The position numbers were made by a program, and so were the translations under genes. Shown here piece by piece: positions 24,613-33,056 of a DNA stretch of 64,000 nucleotides. Under the pieces are notes generated by a model. It made no database searches, was not told the origin of the DNA, and saw only the letters and a program-made list of their open reading frames with translations. This DNA comes from G963675935 sp963823895. Lineage in GTDB: Bacteria > Planctomycetota > Planctomycetia > Pirellulales > Thermoguttaceae. Each line of letters starts with the position of its first letter. Positions within the stretch are counted from its first letter, which is position 1. The DNA lies in the NCBI GenBank assembly GCA_963823895.1, contig CAWGNG010000039.1, forward strand, positions 1-64,000, written 5' to 3'.

Positions 24613-26169
24613 GTGAAGTTTTCGATTATCGTGTCATTCCTTTCTTGCCTTCTGATTGCTGCGGCAATCGCTTCTGTCGGCTTTGCCGCGGGAGGAAGCT
24701 CGCCGGCCACCAATCCCGAGACGCGGTTCATCGAGGAATTGTATCGCGTCGATCTGCTTCCGCGTTTGCAGCCCGGCGAAACCTGCAAGATGTTCAGCAG
24801 CTACGATCGCACCGGTGGAAACGACAACGGCTTCTCGGGCAAGTACTCGATTCTGCGAAAGGAAAACGGCAACGCCGTGCTGGCTGAAATGGACGGGCCC
24901 GGCTGCATCCAGCGCATGCACTTTCCGCATTCCGAATATGGCGTGCCCGGCCTGCTGGGTAGGAAAGGGGAGCACATCCGCATCTATCTCGACGGCGAAA
25001 AGAAGCCGGCGCTCGATGTCCCGCTGGAAGACATCTTCTATGGGAAGCTGGACGGATTCCCGCGGCCCGTGGCCGACGTGGCCCTGGGCGGATTCTACTC
25101 CTACGTGCCGATCCCGTACCGCAAGAGTTGCAAAGTCGTGGTCGATGGGACGAACGTCAAGTTCGTGCAGATCGTCTACCGCACGTTTCCCGGCGACAAG
25201 GGGATCGTGACGTTCCACTATCCGCTCAGCAAGCCGCAGCGCAAGGCGATGGCGAAGGCCGTGAAGGCGTGGACCTCGTGCGGCGATCTGTCGCTGGCGC
25301 CGTTGGGTGTGGATGAATCGACCGAGCTCGACATGCGAACGTCGAAATTCACCCTGAAGGCCGGCGGCTCGGTCAATTTAGAGGTGCCGCGCGGGCCGGC
25401 GATGATCCGAGCGTTGTGTCTCGATCTCAAGCCGGACCAGATCGACAACGCCGCCGCCGCGCGGCTGCAAATCACCTGGGACGGCGGCAAGTCGCCGGCC
25501 ATCGACCTGCCGTTGGACTATTTCTATTGCCAGGCGAACAAGCCCATCGTCTTTCGATCGTTGCTGGCGGGAAACGCAAAGGGCGTCTGGTACAACTTCA
25601 TGCCGATGCCCTACCGCCACTCGGCCAAGATCACGCTGCGGACGGCGAAGCCGCTTGCGGGCAGGTTGGCGTTGCTGGCTTGCCGGCTGGAAAAAAGGGA
25701 GGTCTCGAAGAACCTCGGCTATCTCCATACCGCCTACCACGAAAGCCTGCCGACGCGAACCGGCGTCTACCATCCCTATCTCACTCGCAAGGGATGCGGC
25801 CGCTTCATCGGCGTCTATCTGACCACCGCTGGGCACGACAAATCGAACTTGCCCATCTGGCTCGAAGGGGACGAGCAATTCACCTGCGACGGCGAACTGC
25901 GGATCCACGGCACCGGCACGGAAGACAGTTTCAACTGCGGCTGGTATGCCGTGCCCGCCCGGCTGGATCGCCCCGGCACGACGCCGATTGCCGGATTTCC
26001 GGTGTATCGCAAGGAGGTCAACCGCGACGTCACCGCGGCCTTCCGCTGGTATCTGACCGATCCGGTCTCCTACGACAAGTCGATCGAGGCCAAGCTCGAG
26101 CACGGCGGAGTGAACGACGTCAACGCCGACTATCGTTCGGCAGCGTTCTTCTACGACGCAGTGCCGTGA
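24613..26169 (+). CDS. GH172-family (DUF2961) exported glycosidase
   Basis: 518 residues. GTG 24613 is chosen because AAGGAGA lies 6 nt upstream and the product opens with a signal peptide (FSIIVSFLSCLLIAAAIASVGFAAGG). FIEELYRVDLLPRLQPGETCKMFSSYDRTGGNDNGFSGKYSILR is the usual DUF2961 opening, followed by AEMDGPGCIQRMHFPH, VPIPYRKSCKVVVDG and a C-terminal RIHGTGTEDSFNCGWYA. The family is now GH172, with activities on fructofuranose and arabinofuranose linkages. The GTEDSFNCGWY segment is the conserved acidic site. It closes the exported enzyme run. Confidence 0.85.
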   Translation: MKFSIIVSFLSCLLIAAAIASVGFAAGGSSPATNPETRFIEELYRVDLLPRLQPGETCKMFSSYDRTGGNDNGFSGKYSILRKENGNAVLAEMDGPGCIQRMHFPHSEYGVPGLLGRKGEHIRIYLDGEKKPALDVPLEDIFYGKLDGFPRPVADVALGGFYSYVPIPYRKSCKVVVDGTNVKFVQIVYRTFPGDKGIVTFHYPLSKPQRKAMAKAVKAWTSCGDLSLAPLGVDESTELDMRTSKFTLKAGGSVNLEVPRGPAMIRALCLDLKPDQIDNAAAARLQITWDGGKSPAIDLPLDYFYCQANKPIVFRSLLAGNAKGVWYNFMPMPYRHSAKITLRTAKPLAGRLALLACRLEKREVSKNLGYLHTAYHESLPTRTGVYHPYLTRKGCGRFIGVYLTTAGHDKSNLPIWLEGDEQFTCDGELRIHGTGTEDSFNCGWYAVPARLDRPGTTPIAGFPVYRKEVNRDVTAAFRWYLTDPVSYDKSIEAKLEHGGVNDVNADYRSAAFFYDAVP

Positions 26170-26509
26170 TGGTGGGGGTCGTTTGCCGTGGAGAAAAGCC
26201 CCTCGATTGAAATCGGGGGCGCTGACACAACAGCGCCATGCTCACCACGGAGACACGGAGAACGCGGAGGCGGAACGAAGGAAATCACAGATGAACGTAG
26301 ATTAACGCGGGTTTCGGCGGCGAAACCTGGGCCGCAAGTCGCGCCCTATCTGTGTTCGTCCGTGTTCATCTGTGGCTCCTGCATGTCTCTGTCCATCTTC
26401 TCCGTGCGCTCTGCGTCTCCGTGGTAAGCCGTAAGCCTTGCAGTCGCTAAGCTGGCGATATAGTGTTAAGAGGCCGTGAAATTTATCCCGTGAACGAAGT
26501 TGCGAAGAA
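26170..26509. repeat. intergenic dispersed inverted repeat (ACGGAGACACGGAG type)
   Basis: CACCACGGAGACACGGAGAA at about 26240 is mirrored by TCTCCGTGCGCTCTGCG then TCTCCGTGGTAAG near 26398-26430. AATCACAGATGAACGTAGATTAA is mirrored by TCTGTGTTCGTCCGTGTTCATCTGTGG inside. This nested inverted repeat is a known style of planctomycete intergenic repeat. No gene is supported in this gap, which separates the plus-strand enzyme run from the minus-strand rnhA. Confidence 0.7.
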
Positions 26510-26983
26510 TCACAAGAACCGCTGATACGCGGCGACGGCTAGAACATCGCAGCGTTCGTTCTCCACGTGACCGCTGTGGCCGCGGATGTGGGTGAACGAG
26601 AGGCGGTGCCGGGCGAGCAACTCGTCGAGTTGCCGCCAGAGGTCTTCGTTCTTCACTTCGGCCCAATGGCCGTTCTCGCGCCGCCGCCAGCCGTTGGCTT
26701 TCCATTTCGGCAGCCACTCGGTCAGCCCCTTGCCGACGTAGATGCTGTCGGTCACCAGTTCGATGACGGCGGGGCGGGTGAGGGCTTCCAGGCCGCGGAT
26801 GACGGCCGTCAGTTCCATGCGGTTGTTGGTCGATTCGCGTTCGCCGCCCGAGGCCTCCCTTTCCTTGCCCGACTTGACATGCCGCAGGATGAACGCCCAG
26901 CCGCCGGGCCCGGGATTGCCGCTGCACGCCCCGTCGGCAAAAAGTTGGACTTCAGGAATGGTCGCTGCGGATGGTTGCGGCAT
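26510..26983 (-). CDS. rnhA: ribonuclease HI
   Basis: 157 residues, the usual length. It degrades the RNA strand of RNA-DNA hybrids. The carboxylates are visible: Asp in VQLFADGACSGNPGPGGWAF, Glu in TNNRMELTAVIRGLEAL, Asp in ELVTDSIYVGKGLTEWLPKWKANGW, and the final Asp in NERCDVLAVAA, with the flexible-loop His in HIRGHSGHVENERCD. The start is the first ATG of the frame. The gene follows the pilin-fold protein on the same strand by 84 bp. Confidence 0.95.
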   Translation of the reverse strand: MPQPSAATIPEVQLFADGACSGNPGPGGWAFILRHVKSGKEREASGGERESTNNRMELTAVIRGLEALTRPAVIELVTDSIYVGKGLTEWLPKWKANGWRRRENGHWAEVKNEDLWRQLDELLARHRLSFTHIRGHSGHVENERCDVLAVAAYQRFL

Positions 26984-27067
26984 GGTCGTCGTGATCTTCC
27001 TCTTGCTGAACGTTCAGAAAAATAGCCGGGGGCCAACGGCCCGCGGTCGGATTGCCAGTCGTCTCCC

Positions 27068-28657
27068 CTACGGCTTCGCGGCCGACATGCGGACGACCAG
27101 ATCGTCCCAGTTCTCGCCATTCTTCGCATCGTCCCGTGTCTTTCCGCCGTCGTCTTTGCCGTTGTCGCCCACGCTATAGAGCAAATACCCGTCGCCTTCC
27201 CGCAAGTAATGAAGATCGGCATCGTTGTTGAAAATGTCCTTCGGCACTTCCTTCACGTATTTTGGCACCAGAGTCGCGAGCTTCGCGGGATACCGGCTGT
27301 GGCGAGCGTGGTAGGCGGCCAGGGCGAAAGCGAGCTTCGTCACATCGAACTGCATCGTCGCACGATCTTCCGCAGTGCTGGCGCCGTCCACCGCGGACAC
27401 CATCATTCGCGCGAAGAGCAGGCCAACCCGGGTCGAGACTGCCACGCGCCGATCAATGACCTGCGATGCCAGGGATGTCCAGCCCTTTGCCGTTGCGACC
27501 TGTTGGCTGAGGCCGCGATCGACCTCGGCCATCGTGTTTCTCCGCTTTGCACAAGTGGGCTCGGCGATCGCGGCCACTAGCCGGTCGTACCAGGAGTTGG
27601 TGCCGCGGAGAACGATGTTCCGGTCGATTCCCGGCGCGAGAGGGAATCCCACGTTTGCAGCAGCCTTGCGCCGGTCGAGAGTTGCCAGGCGACTGGTCCA
27701 CAACGCAAGATCCAATGCCATCAGCCGCTCGCCCTGATCCAGTACATCCAACATTCGAGGTATGGGTGCCAATCCGGCAAGATCTTGCTGCATCCTCGCA
27801 ATTTGGGGCGCGGTCAGCTTGGCGTGCCGCAACAATGCCTCATCGCCCTTCATTGCCATGGCTTCAATCGTGATGGCGACGAGGGCCTCGACAACGAACG
27901 GACCTTGGCCGGCCAACCGGGCCAACCGATGACACGCCAAGAGGTCACTCCACGCCTTGTCCGTCTTGCCTTCCTTGACGTAGAGCATCGCCCGCAAGAC
28001 CAAGCACCGGGCAAAATCGCGGCACTGTTGAGGATCGGGCTGGAGGGCTTGGATGAGCGTTTCCTCATCGGCCTTGACGAGAACCACGGGATCGTAAAGG
28101 CGTGGGCGATTGCATCCTTCGACGATGATCGCTAATGGTTTTTCGTTGGCCGCAAGCCATTCGGCTGACGAGGGAAACTCTTTCTTAGACCACGGCCGCG
28201 ACATGGGTTCGAGAAGCTTCGAGAGCGGATCGTCGTCATCGGTGCTTGGTTGAGCCATCACCGGATCTTTCTTCGGTTTGCGGCGTTCGATCCACGTTTC
28301 CGACGTGACAAAATAATCGCCCTTATCCGGCGGCTGCGGAATGCCGAGCATCCGGAAATACTTCGTGCGGCAATCCTTTGGTATCGGGCGGGGCCCCGCC
28401 GCCCTCCAAAACAGCGCGGCGGCGTTGTTTTTTGGTGTTACGCCTGCGCTGAGCCGCCGGTTCATCGCCGCGACGTAATCGGGAGTGCCGTCGCTCCGCA
28501 GCGGCTTGGTAATGTAGGTCGTCTCCTTGGAGATCACCAAGGGGACGGGGGAGAAACTCGCGACGAATCGTATGGCGAGGGTAGCCGCCCCAATGACGAC
28601 GATGAGAACGACCAGCATCGCCGCCGACAGTTTCTTGCGTCTGCGAAGGAACCGCAT
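27068..28657 (-). CDS. membrane-anchored planctomycete protein with C-terminal pseudopilin-like fold
   Basis: 529 residues. The start is taken at the ATG with GGGAG 7 nt upstream, giving FLRRRKKLSAAMLVVLIVVIGAATLAIRFVASF as a single N-terminal anchor. The middle (~150-450) is helical with many Leu/Ala and no recognised domain. The end, FALAAYHARHSRYPAKLATLVPKYVKEVPKDIF and LREGDGYLLYSVGDNGKDDGG, looks like the C-terminal part of type II secretion pseudopilins (GspG-like). Similar large proteins are common in planctomycetes; the function is unknown. Confidence 0.65.
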   Translation of the reverse strand: MRFLRRRKKLSAAMLVVLIVVIGAATLAIRFVASFSPVPLVISKETTYITKPLRSDGTPDYVAAMNRRLSAGVTPKNNAAALFWRAAGPRPIPKDCRTKYFRMLGIPQPPDKGDYFVTSETWIERRKPKKDPVMAQPSTDDDDPLSKLLEPMSRPWSKKEFPSSAEWLAANEKPLAIIVEGCNRPRLYDPVVLVKADEETLIQALQPDPQQCRDFARCLVLRAMLYVKEGKTDKAWSDLLACHRLARLAGQGPFVVEALVAITIEAMAMKGDEALLRHAKLTAPQIARMQQDLAGLAPIPRMLDVLDQGERLMALDLALWTSRLATLDRRKAAANVGFPLAPGIDRNIVLRGTNSWYDRLVAAIAEPTCAKRRNTMAEVDRGLSQQVATAKGWTSLASQVIDRRVAVSTRVGLLFARMMVSAVDGASTAEDRATMQFDVTKLAFALAAYHARHSRYPAKLATLVPKYVKEVPKDIFNNDADLHYLREGDGYLLYSVGDNGKDDGGKTRDDAKNGENWDDLVVRMSAAKP

Positions 28658-28810
28658 GGCCGATCTCCCGGGAACTTGTCTCCGCAGCGAATCGCGCAAA
28701 AACGCGGCGAATAGGTTCGCCGGCTTAAACGTTGATGCCGCGCCCCGTCACCCTCACGCTAACCGTCGACCAAAGGGAGAGGGAACTTTGTCCTTCGAGC
28801 CCGACGGACT

Positions 28811-29367
28811 TCATTTGTCCTGCGGCGGCGGATCGACCCAGAGCTCGGCGGTCTTGGGATCGTAGCGATAGGTCTCGCCCTCCCATAACTCGGGCAATTT
28901 GATCTGCCCCTCCTTGATGATCTTCTCCATGAACTCCGCGTGGCTCTTTGGATTTCGACCCTCCGTGGCATTGAAAAGCTGCATGGCTTTGGGGATTTGC
29001 ACCTCGAAAACCAGTCGTTCCTCGACGCAATACAGGGCGGCGAAATGGGTGCAAATCAGGCTCTTGCTCAGCCGGCTGAGTTTTTTGCCGACGCCGACTT
29101 CCGCCTTTTTGCGCCGGCATTCGTAGGCTTGGCAGCCTCCTGCGGCGCGGGTGGCGTTGGAGCGGCCGTCGGCGCTGGAGCAGCCGCCGGCGCTGGAGTC
29201 GATGCTGCCGGAGCTTCCACCGGCGGAGGTGGCGGCGGCGGGGGCGGGGGCACGGGAGCCCGCGCGGTTTGCTGCGGCGGTGCAGGGGCCTGTTCGCAGC
29301 CGCCGGTCCAGAACAACAGCAACATCACAAACGCCGCGAGAACCAATGCGATTCGATTACTCTTCAT
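28811..29367 (-). pseudogene. proline-rich lipoprotein split by a -1 frameshift
   Basis: Frame one starts MKSNRIALVLAAFVMLLLFWTGGCEQ, a lipoprotein signal with the lipobox Cys at 24. A Pro/Ala-rich linker follows (a run of ten prolines, then repeated APAAAP). The frame ends shortly after NAGAKRRK. In the -1 frame, entered at the GCAAAAAGG run near 29113, the protein continues as KAEVGVGKKLSRLSKSLICTHFAALYCVEERLVFEVQIPKAMQLFNATEGRNPKSHAEFMEKIIKEGQIKLPELWEGETYRYDPKTAELWV. The second half is a conserved planctomycete domain, so the two parts belong together. The start codon overlaps the end of surE. A one-base error in the A run, or programmed slippage, would explain it. Confidence 0.7.
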
Positions 29368-30233
29368 GCTTCACCGCCTTCTGTCTGCCGCGACGAATTC
29401 GCATGGTCGGCAGCGGCGGACGCGACGCGGCGTCGTCGTCCTGCAAGATGCTGCCGGCCAGCGGAAATTGCCAACGCTGCATATTCGCAAGCGCCGATTG
29501 GCGCGTCATGTTGTAATCCAACGGCGTAATCGTCACCTTTCCGCGGGCCAGGGCGGAGAGATCGGTTTCGTGTCCGTCCACCAGCGGCGCGGGGCCACCC
29601 TTGAGCCAGAAGTAGTCGCGCCCCCAAGGGTCTTGCCGCTTCTCGAACGTGTCGCCGTAGCGGGTCACGTGCATGGGGACGACGCAGAACCTCGGGCGTG
29701 CCGGAAAGGGCGGCGGTGGGGATGTTCAGATTGTAAAGCTGCGGCTCGGCCCCCTTCTGGTCGAGGATGCGGCGGACGATTTCGCGGGCCAAGCGGGCGG
29801 CCTTATCGAAGCGGGCGTGCTCGTCGTATTCCAACGAAACGGCCACGCTGGTCACGCCGAAGAACGCCCCTTCGATGGCGGCCGCCACCGTGCCCGAGTA
29901 GAGCACGTTGATGCCCGCGTTCAGTCCGCCGTTGATGCCGCTAACGACCAGATCGGGCTGGCGAGGGCAGAATTGGAGGATGCCGATCTTGACGCAATCG
30001 GCGGGGCTGCCTTCGACGGCCCAGCCGCAGCGGCGTTCCCCCTCCAGGCCGCCTTCGTTGCGAAAAACCTCCTTGACGATCAGGGGCGTCAGATAGGTGA
30101 TCGAGTGGCCCACGCCGCTCTGTTCGGTGGTCGGGGCCACGACCACCACTTCGCCCAGCAGGCTCATTTCCCTTTCCAGAGCCGCCAGGCCGGGGGCGTA
30201 AATTCCATCATCGTTAGTCAGAAGTATCAGCAT
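29357..30233 (-). pseudogene. surE: 5'/3'-nucleotidase SurE, frameshifted near 29683
   Basis: MLILLTNDDGIYAPGLAALEREM carries the metal-binding DD of SurE, followed by VVVVAPTTEQSGVGHSIT, AVEGSPADCVKIGI, PDLVVSGINGGLNAGINVLYSGTVAAAIEGAFFGV, all intact. After NLNIPTAALSGTPEV the frame is lost. The adjacent frame continues VVPMHVTRYGDTFEKRQDPWGRDYFWLKGGPAPLVDGHETDLSALARGKVTITPLDYNMT, the normal SurE C-terminal half, to 29357. One extra base near GTTCTGCGTCG explains the break. SurE dephosphorylates nucleoside monophosphates. High conservation on both sides suggests an indel error in a working gene. Confidence 0.85.
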
Positions 30234-30351
30234 GGGTTCATCATATCCCCACCCGCGGGACGCGGCAATGGTGCCGCTCGCTTGACGGATAACGCCGGCG
30301 ACCGTAGAGTTTATAGCAGCGATGGGGGCCAGGCGCTCGGAGGGATTGAAA

Positions 30352-30582
30352 ATGACATCAGCCGCCAGCGAAACGGTAGTGAGAATGATCGACGCCCTGC
30401 CCGAGGCTGTTCAAGAGCGGGTCGTCGAACATCTCCAGGATTACATCGCCGATGTTCGCGACGAGATGAAATGGAACGAGTCGTTCGCGAGGTCACAGGA
30501 TAAGCTCGTTGCGGCGGCGAAAAAGGCGAGGGAGGATATCGGTCGGGGATTGGCGACTCCTCTTGACATCGACCAATTATGA
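30352..30582 (+). CDS. small antitoxin-like protein
   Basis: 76 residues starting at the ATG with GGAGG 8 nt upstream. The sequence (ASETVVRMIDALPEAVQERVVEHLQDYIADVRDEMKWNESFARSQDKLVAAAKKAREDIGRGLATPLDIDQL) is helical, acidic then basic, with a RWNESFA...L..A...AR..I..G.A.P.D pattern typical of small antitoxins paired with RelE-type toxins. Its stop overlaps the start of a truncated RelE-like ORF, the usual antitoxin-toxin order. Confidence 0.6.
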   Translation: MTSAASETVVRMIDALPEAVQERVVEHLQDYIADVRDEMKWNESFARSQDKLVAAAKKAREDIGRGLATPLDIDQL

Positions 30583-30662
30583 AGTCCTCCGTGCTTCCCT
30601 CATTCTGGCAGGAGTACCGGAAGTTCGATGCATCGCTGGTTGGCCCCGTCATAGCGCACTGA
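30579..30662 (+). pseudogene. truncated RelE-type toxin remnant
   Basis: The ATG overlaps the antitoxin stop (ATGA). Only MKSSVLPSFWQEYRKFDASL resembles the opening of RelE/HigB-like toxins, after which unrelated VGPVIAH and a TGA follow. The catalytic C-terminal part is missing, so no active toxin is made. It lies at a junction with CTGACCC-type sequence that recurs downstream, suggesting a deletion or replacement here. Confidence 0.5.
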
Positions 30663-30722
30663 CCCAAGCGAGAATCCTGATTTCAGATTGGTCTACTACC
30701 CACCCGCCTTGGAGACCTGACC

Positions 30723-30884
30723 GTGAAAACCTATCGTATCGACTTCGCCTACGGCTCGCTCGCTATGTGTCTCTACATGCTCGGGGCCATCTTTTTCTGC
30801 CTAACGATTGTCGGGATACCGTTCGTCATCATGTCCCTCCCGACAATGTATCGCATCGTAGAAGAGTCCGAGACTTCAGACTGA
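30723..30884 (+). CDS. small membrane protein, 53 residues
   Basis: GTG start with GGAG 8 nt upstream. The product is MKTYRIDFAYGSLAMC then LYMLGAIFFCLTIVGIPFVIMSLPTMYRIVEESETSD. One or two hydrophobic segments cover residues 11-40. No family is recognised. A good ribosome binding site and clean hydrophobic pattern support a real gene. It ends in the same CTGACCC sequence as its neighbours. Confidence 0.4.
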   Translation: MKTYRIDFAYGSLAMCLYMLGAIFFCLTIVGIPFVIMSLPTMYRIVEESETSD

Positions 30885-30934
30885 CCCGCTGCTGACACTC
30901 GCCAGCCCTTTCTGCCATCTTAGGATCGACAGCA

Positions 30935-31105
30935 TGATAGGACGGATGCCGGCGCCGCCATTGTGTGTACTGGGATTTTCGATGATCGCGCTAGGCGCAC
31001 TCCTCTACGTAGCGGAGTTTATCCATGCGGCTGTCGCTCTCGTGCTCATCGCTAGTGGGGGTATGTTGATCGTCCGGGCACTGCGAGCCCTGTGGCCGCA
31101 CTGAC
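30935..31105 (+). CDS. small membrane protein, 56 residues
   Basis: The product reads MIGRMPAPPLCVLGFSMIALGALLYVAEF then IHAAVALVLIASGGMLIVRALRALWPH, giving two predicted membrane helices with a short turn. No ribosome binding site is strong (AGGATCG at about 30922). Together with the previous ORF it fills the gap before guaA. Support is limited to frame length and hydrophobicity. Confidence 0.3.
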
Positions 31106-31208
31106 CCAGGATTGGACGATCTCAGACTGACCCACAACCCCCTCCTCACCCTCTGGTCGCCCCGGCCTCGATGCTTTATAATTCGGGGTTTCCCCCAGAG
31201 GGCCGGTG

Positions 31209-32759
31209 ATGAAGCGGCTTGCCGACGAGAAGGTGTTGGTGCTCGATTTCGGGTCGCAGTATGCCCAGTTGATCGCGCGGCGGGTGCGGCAGCAGAATGT
31301 CTACTGCGAAATCGTGCGGCACGACATTTCGGCCGAGCGAATTCGCCAATTGGCCCCGAAGGGGTTGATTCTCTCCGGCGGGCCCGCCAGCGTGTATGAG
31401 CCGGGGGCGCCGAAGTGCGATCCCGACATCTTCCACCTCGGCCTGCCGGTGCTGGGCATCTGCTACGGGCTGCACCTGGCCTGCCAGGCGCTCGGCGGCA
31501 CGGTGCAGGGGACGCCGACGCGGGAGTACGGCCGGGCGCGATGCCGCATCACGCAGGCCGACGATCTGTTCGCCGGCGTGCCGAGCGAGATCGACGTGTG
31601 GATGAGCCACGGCGATCAGGTGTCGCAGGCGTCGTCCGATTTCGTGCCGCTGGCCGCCACCGACACGTGCCCGGTGGCAGCGGTGAAGCACCGGCGGCTG
31701 CCGCTTTACGGCTTGCAGTTCCATCCCGAGGTGACGCACACGCCGCAGGGGGCGAAAATCCTCGGCAACTTCTTGAAGGCGGCGTGCGGTTGCACGGGCA
31801 CGTGGCGGCTCGGCGATTTCGCCCGCGAAGCGGTGGAGACCATCCGCCGCCGCGTCGGCCGCGACCGCGTGATCTGCGGCCTGTCGGGCGGGGTCGATTC
31901 GTCGGTCGTCGCCGCGTTGCTGGCCGAGGCGATCGGCCCGCAACTCTCCTGCATCTTGGTCGACAACGGCCTGTTACGCAAGGATGAAGAGGAGCGGGTG
32001 ATCCGCGAGTTCAGCAGTCACTTCAAGACTGATCTGCACGTGGTCAAGGCGGAAGAGAAGTTTCTGGCCGCCCTGGCCGGTACGGTCGAGCCGCAGGCGA
32101 AACGGCGGATCATCGGCCACGCCTTCATCGAGTGTTTCGCGGACGAGGCGGCGAGGATCGAAGGGGCCCGCTTCTTGGCCCAAGGCACGCTCTATCCCGA
32201 CGTGATCGAGAGCGGCGGCTCGCCCGACGGACCTGCCGCCACGATCAAACTGCACCACAACGTGGGCGGATTGCCCGAGGATTTGGCTTTCGAGTTGATT
32301 GAGCCGCTGCGCGATCTATTCAAGGACGAAGTCCGCGCGCTCGGCTTGCAGCTTGGGCTGCCGGAGGACATCGTTTGGCGGCATCCGTTCCCCGGTCCCG
32401 GCCTGGCGGTCCGCTGCGTCGGCGAAGTGACGAAGAAACGACTGGACGTCCTCCGCGAGGCCGACGCGATCGTGGTCCACGAAATCAAGCAGGCGGGGTT
32501 ATATCGAAAGACGGCCCAGGCGTTCGCCGTGCTGCTGCCGGTGCAGAGCGTCGGCGTGATGGGGGACGCCCGCACTTATGCCGACGTGGTCGCCGTCCGT
32601 TCGATCGATACCGAGGATTTCATGACCGCCGACTGGAGCCATTTGCCCTACGAACTGCTGGCCCGCATCTCGACCCGCATCATCAACGAGGTGAAGGGGG
32701 TCAATCGCGTGGTGTACGACATCAGCAGCAAGCCGCCGGCGACGATCGAGTGGGAATAG
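31209..32759 (+). CDS. guaA: GMP synthase (glutamine-hydrolysing)
   Basis: 516 residues. It makes GMP from XMP, glutamine and ATP. The class I glutaminase domain (~7-195) has VLDFGSQYAQLIARRVR, the nucleophile Cys in VLGICYGLHLACQ and the His-Glu pair in GLQFHPEVTHTPQG. The ATP-pyrophosphatase domain starts VICGLSGGVDSSVVAALL. The dimerisation domain follows (RHPFPGPGLAVRC ... VNRVVYDISSKPPATIEWE, the standard C-terminus). GTG 31206 directly before this ATG is an alternative start. A GATGAGT repeat and an IS3 element follow the stop. Confidence 0.97.
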   Translation: MKRLADEKVLVLDFGSQYAQLIARRVRQQNVYCEIVRHDISAERIRQLAPKGLILSGGPASVYEPGAPKCDPDIFHLGLPVLGICYGLHLACQALGGTVQGTPTREYGRARCRITQADDLFAGVPSEIDVWMSHGDQVSQASSDFVPLAATDTCPVAAVKHRRLPLYGLQFHPEVTHTPQGAKILGNFLKAACGCTGTWRLGDFAREAVETIRRRVGRDRVICGLSGGVDSSVVAALLAEAIGPQLSCILVDNGLLRKDEEERVIREFSSHFKTDLHVVKAEEKFLAALAGTVEPQAKRRIIGHAFIECFADEAARIEGARFLAQGTLYPDVIESGGSPDGPAATIKLHHNVGGLPEDLAFELIEPLRDLFKDEVRALGLQLGLPEDIVWRHPFPGPGLAVRCVGEVTKKRLDVLREADAIVVHEIKQAGLYRKTAQAFAVLLPVQSVGVMGDARTYADVVAVRSIDTEDFMTADWSHLPYELLARISTRIINEVKGVNRVVYDISSKPPATIEWE

Positions 32760-32762
32760 GGG

Positions 32763-32800
32763 GAATGATGAGTGATGAGTGATGAGTGATGAGTGATGTC
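32763..32800. repeat. short-unit tandem repeat after guaA
   Basis: GAATGATGAGTGATGAGTGA and further GATGAGT units follow the guaA stop. The IS3-family element inserted inside this array. The same unit family occurs at 36850-36942, 42765-42792 (as the complement) and 46498-46567. Confidence 0.85.
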
Positions 32801-33056
32801 TTAACTCGGGGTTCAAGTGGAAATTGTCAGGTCGATTTTGCGTGAGTCTTCCTCGGTGACCGCATTCGTGGGGCTGCGGTCTTGCCCACGGTAAAATCTT
32901 GTCTTGTTACGCCGTAAAATAGCTTGCGGTAGCCCTGCCGTCGTCGTCGCCCTCGCCGTTCGCCTCCTCGCCCCGTCGTTGGGAGGCAACGGCGAGGGCG
33001 GAGACGTAAGGCAGGGCGGCCCTGCTGTTGTTGAGCCCGAGCTGGGGCCCTGTGTG

